Source of the DNA: Actinomycetota bacterium
GTDB taxonomy: Bacteria; Actinomycetota; Acidimicrobiia; Acidimicrobiales; AC-14
Length of the DNA stretch: 8,614 nucleotides
Assembly: GCA_020200615.1 (NCBI GenBank)
Contig: JAIVIH010000269.1
Coordinates: 1 to 8,614, forward strand
Direction: 5' to 3'
Shown: one piece after another, positions 1 to 5,076 of the stretch
Layout of the letters: each line of letters begins with the position of its first letter
Position numbering within the stretch: the first letter of the stretch is position 1
Translations under genes and position numbers: made by a program
Notes under the pieces: generated by a model
Database searches by the model: none
Seen by the model: only the letters and a program-made list of their open reading frames with translations
Told to the model about the DNA's origin: nothing

Positions 1-299
1 TTTCCCGGTCGGGCCACGGCACGGGTCGGTTCGGTGCCGAAGAACCGCACCTTCCCTGTTTCGGCATGATCGGCTAGGCGGCCCCGACCGCCGGTGGCAT
101 CGATCAGCCGCCGCTTGAGGTCCTGGCCGGGTGGAGGCCCGGGCTGGCCCTGAGCCAGGGCCGGGCCTGCGCCAACGGCGACGATGGACATGGCCGCGCA
201 GAGCACGCCGGCCCGTCTCCAACTCCTCTCGTCCGATCCCCTCTCCGACCGACTCGCCGCCAAGGCGCGCCGACGCGCCTGCAAACCCGACCCGAACAC
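1..299 (-). CDS. Secreted protein of unknown function, N-terminal part (runs off left edge)
   Basis: Reading the minus strand from a GTG at 299-297 gives 99 open codons to the window edge. The N-terminus is a long basic region ending in RSWRRAG (about residues 25-31). A hydrophobic stretch (about 32-45, GVLCAAMSIVAVGAG) and a typical signal-peptidase site PALA|QG (residues 46-51) follow. The mature part starts with a Pro/Gly/Gln linker and continues DLKRRLIDATGGRGRLADH, then ETGKVRFFGTEP. The RR pair and long n-region could indicate Tat export, but the full Tat motif is not met, so Sec export is equally possible. The start is supported by GGGAGGG six bases upstream. The 'TGG..V..H..TGKVRF' pattern recalls FTP-type propeptides of secreted metallopeptidases; this is a weak resemblance, not an assignment. 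Most of the protein is outside the window. Alternative starts at internal TTG, GTG or ATG codons cannot be excluded. Confidence 0.72.
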   Translation of the reverse strand, partial: MFGSGLQARRRALAASRSERGSDERSWRRAGVLCAAMSIVAVGAGPALAQGQPGPPPGQDLKRRLIDATGGRGRLADHAETGKVRFFGTEPTRAVARPG

Positions 300-305
300 G
301 CCGTA

Positions 306-312
306 CCCTCCC
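306..312 (-). promoter_or_regulatory. Ribosome binding site of the left-edge secreted protein
   Basis: GGGAGGG on the minus strand lies six bases upstream of the GTG at 299-297. It is the best Shine-Dalgarno match near any candidate start in this frame, so it decides the start. The later ATG (191-189) would cut into the signal peptide. Confidence 0.6.
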
Positions 313-373
313 GATCCGAAGCGACCCATCAGATGCCGATGCCGCCGAGGCGCCGACCGACCCTCCCCGTCGG

Positions 374-402
374 AGCATGCTCTCGAGGCCTCAGCCTGTC
401 AA
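374..402 (-). promoter_or_regulatory. Candidate promoter for the left-edge secreted protein
   Basis: A perfect TTGACA -35 (402-397 on the minus strand) is followed after 17 bases by a poor -10, CATGCT (379-374). The -10 overlaps a 10-bp palindrome GAGCATGCTC (373-382), which could be an operator. A transcript would start near 367 and leave a leader of about 65 bases. The -35 is convincing and the -10 is weak. Confidence 0.35.
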
Positions 403-448
403 GAAAGTAGAAAGCCGCCCCTTCTAAGAGCGCCATTATAGAAGCTAG

Positions 449-477
449 TTGCTAGTTTTGTTCTGCCGGTGTAAGAT
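449..477 (+). promoter_or_regulatory. Candidate promoter for the zinc-ribbon peptide gene
   Basis: TTGCTA (449-454) and TAAGAT (472-477) are 17 bases apart, each matching four of six consensus positions. They lie in the most AT-rich stretch of the left third of the window. The start of transcription would be near 484, giving a leader of about 27 bases before the ATG at 511. Confidence 0.5.
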
Positions 478-495
478 CGGGAGGATCCCTTCCCG
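478..495 (+). other. Hairpin at the start of the zinc-ribbon mRNA leader
   Basis: CGGGAGG (478-484) pairs with CCTTCCCG (488-495), giving a stem of seven pairs including one G-U around a four-base loop. It begins right after the predicted -10, so it would sit at or near the mRNA 5' end and leave the ribosome site (AAGGA, 501-505) free. It may stabilise the transcript or simply be chance. Confidence 0.4.
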
Positions 496-510
496 ACTAG
501 AAGGAACAAC

Positions 511-663
511 ATGACACTCGTCGAACCGATTCCCGACAAGGTCCAGCCGCGCCAGTGCGGTCGGTGCCGGAAGATGTTCGAGGGCGACCCCACCCTCCAC
601 CAGACCGCCCTTCCCACGTGGTGGCTGTGCCCCCCGTGTCGAGTGGCCCTTCTGGGGAGCTAA
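511..663 (+). CDS. Small CxxC/CxxC zinc-ribbon protein, 50 residues
   Basis: The ATG at 511 lies five bases after AAGGA (501-505), and the frame runs to TAA at 661-663. The product has two knuckles, C16-G-R-C19 and C40-P-P-C43, separated by 20 residues. This is the usual geometry of a zinc ribbon that binds one metal ion. Trp37-Trp38 precede the second knuckle, and the chain ends seven residues after it. There is no signal peptide, so it should be cytoplasmic. Similar tiny proteins with CxRC and WWLCPPC motifs are, to my memory, conserved but unnamed in actinobacteria; the function is unknown. It could be a rubredoxin-like, RNA-binding or adaptor peptide. Its stop overlaps the stop of the convergent GAF-ANTAR gene. 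The RBS, promoter and paired Cys motifs make a chance ORF unlikely. Confidence 0.8.
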   Translation: MTLVEPIPDKVQPRQCGRCRKMFEGDPTLHQTALPTWWLCPPCRVALLGS

Positions 664-1373
664 TCCAGGAAAGCAACGGGGAGAGCCTTGCTGCTCACGG
701 CCTGGGCCAGGTCGGTGAGGCGGAGATTGTGGTTCCGGGCGTGTCGCCGCAACCGGATGAAGGCCTGCTCCATGTCGAGGTCGGCACTCTCGGCGACCAC
801 ACCCTTGGCCTGTTCGATCACGATCCTCGTCCGGAGGGCCTGGCTCAGCTGATCGTTCATCACCTGGGCGTCGCGCGCCGCCCGCTGCTGCAGGATGGCG
901 ATGGTGGCCACGTCAGCAAGGGCCTGAGCGGCGATCACATCGGCCTCGTCCATCGACCCCTCGTCGATCCGGAACAGGTTGAGGGCGCCGATGTTCTGGT
1001 TTCGCAATCGCATCGGTAGGGCGTGAACAGAGCGGAATCCGGCCTCCATCGCTTTGGGGCTGAAACGGGGCCAGCGGCCGTGGTCGCCGAGCTTGAGGTT
1101 CACGATGGGCCGGCCGCTGCGGAAGCAGTCGACGCAGGGTCCCTCGTCCGCTTGGGTCTCGAAGAGCTCGAGCACCCTCATGGCTTCGCTGGATGACGCC
1201 AAGACTCGCAGCTGCCCGTCCGGCGCGGCCAGCATCAGGCCGGCGGCGGCCACATCGACGACCTCGACGCATCTCTCGGCGAGCAGGGTCAGCAGGTCCA
1301 CCACGTCGAAGTCCTCGACCAGGCTGTCGGCCAGCTCTACCAAGGTTTGGGCGAGCATCGCCTCGCGCGGCAT
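660..1373 (-). CDS. GAF-ANTAR domain response regulator (RNA-binding antiterminator type)
   Basis: This 237-residue protein has a GAF sensor domain (about 20-165). Typical GAF strings are DEGPCVDCFRSGRP near 76-89, SVHALPMRLRNQNIGALNLF near 115-134 and the helix ALADVATIAI near 151-160. An ANTAR domain (about 173-230) follows, with the canonical LSQALRTRIVIEQAKGV and a C-terminal helix around RLRRHARNHNLRL. ANTAR domains bind paired RNA hexaloop hairpins and block terminators; the GAF domain would sense a small ligand or redox signal, which is not identifiable here. There is no transmembrane segment. A G-rich ribosome site (1385-1380) lies six bases before the ATG; Met6 is an alternative start. 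The gene is 50 bp downstream of a second GAF-ANTAR gene on the same strand, so they are probably co-transcribed. Its TAG stop overlaps the stop of the opposing zinc-ribbon gene. Confidence 0.9.
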   Translation of the reverse strand: MPREAMLAQTLVELADSLVEDFDVVDLLTLLAERCVEVVDVAAAGLMLAAPDGQLRVLASSSEAMRVLELFETQADEGPCVDCFRSGRPIVNLKLGDHGRWPRFSPKAMEAGFRSVHALPMRLRNQNIGALNLFRIDEGSMDEADVIAAQALADVATIAILQQRAARDAQVMNDQLSQALRTRIVIEQAKGVVAESADLDMEQAFIRLRRHARNHNLRLTDLAQAVSSKALPVAFLD

Positions 1374-1423
1374 ATTTAGCCCCCCGTTCCCAGCTCTCCG
1401 AGTGTTCGATAGCGACGGCGATT

Positions 1424-2230
1424 CTAGCGATCTCGTTCGCCGAAGCGAAGCTCCCGGGCGACGACTTCGGCCGCCACGTCGCCCAGGACCCGCTGGTTGG
1501 CAAACGCATGGGCCCGAATGCGCACCAGGGCCTGGGCCACGCTGACGTCGAGCTGGGCAGACACCATCCCTGCCGCCTGGTGGACCACGTACTGGAAGTT
1601 GGAGCCCTTTTCGAGCTCAGTCGCCAGCACTCCCGTGTCGCAGCCCGCCTGCATGGCCAGCACCGCTTCGGCGGCGACGTCGGCCATTGCCAGGGCGTCG
1701 GCGTGCTGGTCGTCGGTCAGGGGCCCGGGCCGGTCGGCGTAGAGGTTCAGAGCCCCGAGGCGTACGGATCCGATGGCCATGGGGAAGCCGTAGATCGCCC
1801 GCACCCCGGCCTCGACGGCCGGTCTGGAAAAGGCCAGCCACCGTGGCTCGGCCGGGTGGGCGAGATCGGGCTCGAGCACCGGGCGGTCGAGCTGGTAGGC
1901 GTCCACGCACGGACCTTCCCCCAGCGTGTACTGCAGGTCCTCGATGAGCGCGCTGACCCCGCCCGTCGTGCATACCGAACCCAGGGGCAGCTCCCCCGAC
2001 ATCAGCATGATCCCCGCGCCGGTCATTCCCGTTACGTTCTTGCACACCTGGCATAGGCGCGGTCCCGTGGCTTCGCCGTCCCGCCCCTCGGCCAGTGCGG
2101 CCAGGATCCGGATCCGTCGCTCACCGTTCACAGCCGGGGTCCGGACGCGCCGGAAGCCGCCGGAGTAGCCGGTTGCATGGGCTGCTTGCGAGCCATCCAG
2201 ACATCCCTGGGTATCGACCCGAATAGACAT
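1424..2230 (-). CDS. GAF-ANTAR domain protein, divergent ANTAR subclass
   Basis: Up to 268 residues. A GAF domain spans about 45-195, with GAGIMLMS, TLGEGPCVDAYQLDRPV and GFPMAIGSVRLGALNLY. An ANTAR-like domain follows at about 205-262, with VVHQAAGMVSAQLDVSVAQA and RIRAHAFANQRVLGDVAAEVV. Where the neighbouring paralogue has the basic R-x-R-IVIEQAKG, this one has F-Q-YVVHQAAG. That VHQA-G-MVS form is, to my memory, a recurrent actinobacterial subclass rather than decay. Reduced positive charge could mean altered RNA binding or a partner role. The start is uncertain. The ATG at 2230 has only a distant AGGA. A GTG at 2131 (residue 34, VNGERRIRILAAL) begins where family similarity starts but also lacks a clear ribosome site. 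It is the upstream gene of a probable two-gene ANTAR operon. Confidence 0.87.
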   Translation of the reverse strand: MSIRVDTQGCLDGSQAAHATGYSGGFRRVRTPAVNGERRIRILAALAEGRDGEATGPRLCQVCKNVTGMTGAGIMLMSGELPLGSVCTTGGVSALIEDLQYTLGEGPCVDAYQLDRPVLEPDLAHPAEPRWLAFSRPAVEAGVRAIYGFPMAIGSVRLGALNLYADRPGPLTDDQHADALAMADVAAEAVLAMQAGCDTGVLATELEKGSNFQYVVHQAAGMVSAQLDVSVAQALVRIRAHAFANQRVLGDVAAEVVARELRFGERDR

Positions 2231-2319
2231 GCGCTGCCAGGGTCCTGAGCATCGCCCGCACCGACGCTACACCCGGCGTCGGATTGCCGATCCCCGGGGG
2301 CGCCGACAGCACCGCTTCG

Positions 2320-2349
2320 TAGACACGGCCGGCGGGGCATGCCTAGAAT
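2320..2349 (+). promoter_or_regulatory. Candidate whiB promoter with inverted repeat over the -10
   Basis: TAGACA (2320-2325) and TAGAAT (2344-2349), 18 bases apart, match ten of twelve consensus positions. An inverted repeat GGGCAT (2335-2340) N7 ATGCCC (2348-2353) brackets the -10, so a bound repressor would block it. The transcript would begin near 2356 and carry a leader of about 190 bases. Otherwise the 2231-2547 spacer between the divergent ANTAR and whiB genes holds no gene I can support. Confidence 0.45.
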
Positions 2350-2536
2350 GCCCAGGTCGATTGATCGCTCGGCGGTCGTTCGACGCAGTTCGTTGCCCAA
2401 GACCCCGGCAGCGTCCCTTAAGTGGACGATGCTTTCGGAGGTCGGGGTGGCCGTGAAAGAGCGGATTCCGGGTCGGTATCGGTTCGCATTGACGCGCCCT
2501 CGCTGCACGGCTCCTCCCGGTCCTGCGACCCGATGC

Positions 2537-2542
2537 AAGGGA
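2537..2542 (+). promoter_or_regulatory. whiB ribosome binding site
   Basis: AAGGGA lies five bases upstream of the ATG at 2548. This selects 2548 as the start over the upstream ATGs at 2422 and 2533 in the same frame, whose extra residues are not WhiB-like. Confidence 0.65.
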
Positions 2543-2547
2543 ACCCC

Positions 2548-2853
2548 ATGGCGGTGATGTGGAACCCCGTCTTCGACTGGGACAACGAGAGCTGGAGGGA
2601 CGAAGCCGCCTGCCGCCATACGGATGCCGACCTCTTCTTCCCGGTCGGGACCACGGGGGCCGCGATCGGTCAGATCGAGGCGGCCAAAGAGGTCTGCCGG
2701 TCATGCCCCGTGCAACGGGCCTGCTTGCAGTTCGCCCTCGAAACCAACGAGGAAGCGGGCATCTGGGGTGGACTAGGCGAAGACGAGCGCCGCAAGCTCA
2801 GAGCGGTCTGGCGGATGGGCCGCCGGACCCCGATGAGATCGGTGAACGCCTGA
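2548..2853 (+). CDS. whiB: WhiB-family Fe-S transcriptional regulator
   Basis: A 101-residue protein with the WhiB signature. Numbered from Met2548, it has WRDEAAC (Cys22) and DADLFFPVG. The CRSC pair (Cys50, Cys53) and Cys59 follow, which together with Cys22 ligate a [4Fe-4S] cluster. The GIWGG turn is at about 71-75, then DERRKLR and a basic C-terminal tail (RMGRRTP). Family members bind the region-4 domain of the primary sigma factor and respond to oxygen or nitric oxide through the cluster. Length and the LFFPVG...GIWGG layout resemble the short WhiB1/WhiE-like group, but I cannot fix the paralogue. The start is set by AAGGGA five bases upstream. It is transcribed away from the ANTAR pair and converges on the STAS gene, with a strong shared terminator between them. 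Confidence 0.95.
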   Translation: MAVMWNPVFDWDNESWRDEAACRHTDADLFFPVGTTGAAIGQIEAAKEVCRSCPVQRACLQFALETNEEAGIWGGLGEDERRKLRAVWRMGRRTPMRSVNA

Positions 2854-2903
2854 GGCGGCACAGTTCCTCTGCCGTCGCTGGCACCAGGAGACGTCGGAGC
2901 CCA

Positions 2904-2944
2904 GCCGGCCCGGTGGTGACCCTCTAAGGCGCCACCGGGTCGGC
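2904..2944. terminator. Bidirectional hairpin terminator between whiB and the STAS gene
   Basis: A 15-pair stem (2904-2918 with 2930-2944) includes two G-U pairs and has an 11-base loop. It lies 50 bases after the whiB stop and 14 bases after the STAS stop. There is no U-tract, as is usual for GC-rich actinobacterial hairpin terminators. The convergent position supports a role for both genes. Confidence 0.7.
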
Positions 2945-2958
2945 GACCAAATTCGGGG

Positions 2959-3360
2959 TCAGCCCGGGCGACCCCACGCCACTCTGCCACTCACGTTGTT
3001 TCGGACTTCGCCGTTCGACGGGTGCGACCAGGCGGGGGTGATGTCGAAGACCTTGTCGAGGCCCACCGCCTCCAACGCTGCGGCCACGGTGGCCGTCGGG
3101 CCGCTCAGCACCAGGTCTCCGCCCCGCTTCTGCAGGCGCTTCAGGGCGTCAACGAGGACGGCGATGCCGCCCGAGTCAATGGACGTCATGCCCTTGAGGT
3201 CCAGCACGAGGTCGCGGTTCCCCTGCCCGTCGATCACGTCTATGAGGCGGTGCTTCAGTTGGTGAGCGGTGTTCCAGTCGAGCGCCCCGTGGACGTGGAC
3301 GATGACCCTGCCGAGGGCGCGACTGAAGACGATCGAGAAGTCGGGACCGTCAAGCGTCAT
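2959..3360 (-). CDS. STAS-domain anti-sigma factor antagonist
   Basis: A 133-residue cytoplasmic protein with one STAS domain (about 5-112): strand GRVIVHVHGALDWNTA, helix QLKHRLIDVI, strand RDLVLDLKGM and the phosphorylation loop TSIDSGGIAVLV. Ser63 in IDSGG matches the serine that partner-switching kinases (RsbW/SpoIIAB type) phosphorylate. Unphosphorylated, such proteins sequester the anti-sigma kinase and release a sigma factor. The last 20 or so residues (after SHPSNG) are a polar tail outside the domain. AGAGGAG ends about seven bases before the ATG, so the start is firm. No kinase or sigma gene lies in the window, so it is an orphan here and its partner must be encoded elsewhere. The family also includes STAS proteins unrelated to sigma control. 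Confidence 0.9.
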   Translation of the reverse strand: MTLDGPDFSIVFSRALGRVIVHVHGALDWNTAHQLKHRLIDVIDGQGNRDLVLDLKGMTSIDSGGIAVLVDALKRLQKRGGDLVLSGPTATVAAALEAVGLDKVFDITPAWSHPSNGEVRNNVSGRVAWGRPG

Positions 3361-3417
3361 TCGGGCACTCCTCTGGTGGTGGAGACCCTCCCTGACTGCT
3401 CAAGGTAGGAGACCGCT

Positions 3418-3431
3418 CCGCCTCGAGGCGG
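3418..3431. promoter_or_regulatory. 14-bp perfect palindrome upstream of the STAS gene
   Basis: CCGCCTCGAGGCGG is a perfect inverted repeat 58 bases before the STAS start codon. It could be an operator or a small mRNA leader hairpin. In GC-rich DNA a chance origin is plausible. The rest of the 3361-3501 spacer shows only a small GAAA-loop hairpin (3455-3471) and no convincing promoter. Confidence 0.3.
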
Positions 3432-3501
3432 CGTATGACCCTGACACTACACCGGGAACGCGAAAGCGTCCGCTGATATGCCCCGGCCCGACGATGGCCC
3501 C

Positions 3502-4020
3502 TCAGGTGATGGGCTCCACCGAGTACCCCCCGTCATCCACGATCAGGACGCCTTCGCCCTTGCCCATGGGCTCGATGAGCTCGCCCGCCAGCCCCAGCAC
3601 CGCCGCTTCGTTGGTGGGGCTGTGGCCGACGACGAGGGCCCGACCGCCGTCGCCGAGCGAGGCGAAGACCCGCTCGAGGGCGGCCCCCAGCGAGCGGGCT
3701 TCGTCGTCGACGAAGCCCGCATCCACGTCGCGGAAGGAGGCCAGGTCGCCGCCCGATGCCTCGCCGGCGATGGCCCGCCACCGATCCTCGGCCTCCGAGC
3801 GCAGGCCCGCTTCGACGGTGACGCCGCCCGGAACAGCCTGGCCCAGACCGGCCAGCATGCAGGCCATGGCCTGGGTCGCCCGCTGCGCTCCCGTCGACAC
3901 CGCCACCTGGTAGTCGCCAGTCAATCCCCGACCGATCTCGAGGGCCGCCTCGACGCCTTCGGGCGTGAGGATGTCCCCGTCGTTGTCGGTGTGCCGCCGC
4001 AGCTCGACCGTCTTGGCCAT
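3502..4020 (-). CDS. Histidine phosphatase superfamily protein (SixA/PGM-like)
   Basis: A 172-residue protein of the RHG (phosphoglycerate mutase-like) fold. The N-terminal strand ends in LRRHTDND, with Arg9-His10 as the phospho-acceptor pair; the usual RHG is RHT here. A conserved Arg follows in STGAQRATQAM (Arg47), and the second catalytic His is in VVGHSPTNEAA (His133). The short form without PGM insertions fits SixA-type phosphohistidine or small-molecule phosphatases rather than glycolytic mutases; the substrate cannot be read from sequence. There is no signal peptide. An in-frame TGA two codons upstream fixes the start at 4020. The nearest AGGAGG is 17 bases away, too far to act normally, and a TAGTCT lies five bases before the ATG, so the mRNA may be leaderless. 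It is divergent from glpX across 71 bp. Confidence 0.88.
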   Translation of the reverse strand: MAKTVELRRHTDNDGDILTPEGVEAALEIGRGLTGDYQVAVSTGAQRATQAMACMLAGLGQAVPGGVTVEAGLRSEAEDRWRAIAGEASGGDLASFRDVDAGFVDDEARSLGAALERVFASLGDGGRALVVGHSPTNEAAVLGLAGELIEPMGKGEGVLIVDDGGYSVEPIT

Positions 4021-4024
4021 GGCT

Positions 4025-4054
4025 CAGACTACCGGCGCCTCCTGCCTCTAGAGT
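4025..4054 (+). promoter_or_regulatory. Candidate glpX promoter
   Basis: CAGACT (4025-4030) and TAGAGT (4049-4054) are 18 bases apart; the -10 matches four of six positions and the -35 only three. With so short a spacer (4021-4091) the glpX promoter must lie here or inside the neighbouring phosphatase gene. Confidence 0.3.
4026..4031 (-). promoter_or_regulatory. Candidate -10 box of a leaderless phosphatase transcript
   Basis: TAGTCT on the minus strand fits the actinobacterial TANNNT -10 and ends five bases before the ATG at 4020. Transcription would therefore begin at or next to the start codon. No clear -35 is seen, which is common for such promoters. Confidence 0.35.
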
Positions 4055-4091
4055 TTCCGGTTACACGGCGAACTTCTGAGGGAGGTCGACA

Positions 4092-5063
4092 ATGACCGAC
4101 AGCCCGAACCAGCAGGCCGGCAGCGAGGGGTACGGGGCCGACCTTCTCGCCCTCCATCTCCTCCGTGCGACCCAGGCGGCCGCGCTGGCCTGCGTCCCGT
4201 GGGTGGGCCGCGGCGACAAGGAGGGCGCCGACGACGCCGCCGTCGAGGCCATGCGGGACGCCCTGGGAAGCGTTCCCGGCAAGGGGCGGGTGGTCATCGG
4301 CGAGGGCGAGAAGGACGAGGCGCCCATGCTGTACACCGGCGAGGAGGTCGGCGACGGGAACGGGCCCGCATTCGAGCTGGCCATCGACCCCCTGGAGGGC
4401 ACCGACTACTGCGCCAGCGGCCTCGACGGGGCCCTCTCGGTCCTGGCCGCGGGGCCCCCGGACTCCATTTGGGCCACGTCAGGCTTCTACATGGACAAGC
4501 TGATCGTCGGCCCCGGCGCCAAGGGGAAGATCGACATCGACGCATCCGTCGACGACAACCTCGACCGGGTGGCGGAAGCGCTGGGCAAGAAGGTGAGCGA
4601 CCTCGTGGTCGTAGTGCTGGACAAGCCCCGGCACGAGGACGTGATCGCCCACATCCGCGACAAGGGGGCGGGCGTCCTGGCCGTCCCCGCCGGCGACGTC
4701 ATGGGCTCGCTCCGGGTGCTGCTGCCCCACGGGGGTGCCGACATGGCCCTCGGCGTGGGCGGCACGCCCGAGGGCGTGATCACCGCCTGCCTCACCCGGC
4801 TCCTGGGCGGCACCATGCAGGCCAAGCTCGCCCCTCAGAGCGACGAGGAGCGGGAGACCGTCGAGAAGGACGAGGGCGACCTCGACCGGGTGCTCACCAC
4901 CGACGACATGATCCGCAGCGGCGATTGCCTCTTCATCGCCACCGGCATCACCGCCAACCAGCTCCTCCCCGCGCCCGTGGAGACGCCCGACGGCTGGCGC
5001 ACCCACTCGTTCGTCGTCACCCCCGGCCACCCGGGCCTCCTCGTGGAGTCGCTCCCCCGGTGA
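4092..5063 (+). CDS. glpX: Class II fructose-1,6-bisphosphatase (GlpX)
   Basis: A 323-residue cytoplasmic enzyme that hydrolyses fructose 1,6-bisphosphate to fructose 6-phosphate and phosphate, the committed step of gluconeogenesis. GlpX is typically the main FBPase of actinobacteria. Family blocks in order: GRGDKEGADDAAVEAMR (40-55), VIGEGEKDEAPMLYTGE (68-84), AIDPLEGT (97-104) and GVGGTPEGV (221-229). By alignment from memory to E. coli GlpX, the metal ligands correspond to Asp47, Glu71, Asp99, Glu102 and Glu227, all present with matching spacing. Length is normal for the family. The ribosome site GAGGGAGG ends six bases before the ATG. Gene order is divergent from a histidine phosphatase and convergent with the 598-residue protein 13 bp downstream, with no obvious terminator between. 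No glycerol-metabolism genes adjoin it. Confidence 0.96.
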   Translation: MTDSPNQQAGSEGYGADLLALHLLRATQAAALACVPWVGRGDKEGADDAAVEAMRDALGSVPGKGRVVIGEGEKDEAPMLYTGEEVGDGNGPAFELAIDPLEGTDYCASGLDGALSVLAAGPPDSIWATSGFYMDKLIVGPGAKGKIDIDASVDDNLDRVAEALGKKVSDLVVVVLDKPRHEDVIAHIRDKGAGVLAVPAGDVMGSLRVLLPHGGADMALGVGGTPEGVITACLTRLLGGTMQAKLAPQSDEERETVEKDEGDLDRVLTTDDMIRSGDCLFIATGITANQLLPAPVETPDGWRTHSFVVTPGHPGLLVESLPR

Positions 5064-5076
5064 GCCTTCTAAGCCG

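Noticed and set aside
131..441. Plus-strand open frames in the left region
   Set aside because: They are Arg/Pro-rich, have no ribosome site or recognisable motif, and lie over or antisense to the secreted-protein start and its promoter region.
1193..2056. 287-residue plus-strand frame opposite the ANTAR genes
   Set aside because: It is a mirror of the GAF-ANTAR coding strands with low-complexity Arg/Pro/Gly composition and no family signature.
2422..2547. Longer WhiB N-terminus from the ATG at 2422
   Set aside because: The extra 42 residues are not WhiB-like, and the ATG at 2548 has a well-placed AAGGGA.
2128..2619. 163-residue minus-strand frame across the ANTAR/whiB spacer
   Set aside because: A short stretch (ESIVHLRDAAGVLGNELRR) looks protein-like, but the frame overlaps both neighbours, has no ribosome site and has no recognisable domain.
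3455..3471. GAAA-tetraloop hairpin downstream of the phosphatase gene
   Set aside because: It is a short stem with a bulge and no U-tract; too weak to call a terminator or RNA element.
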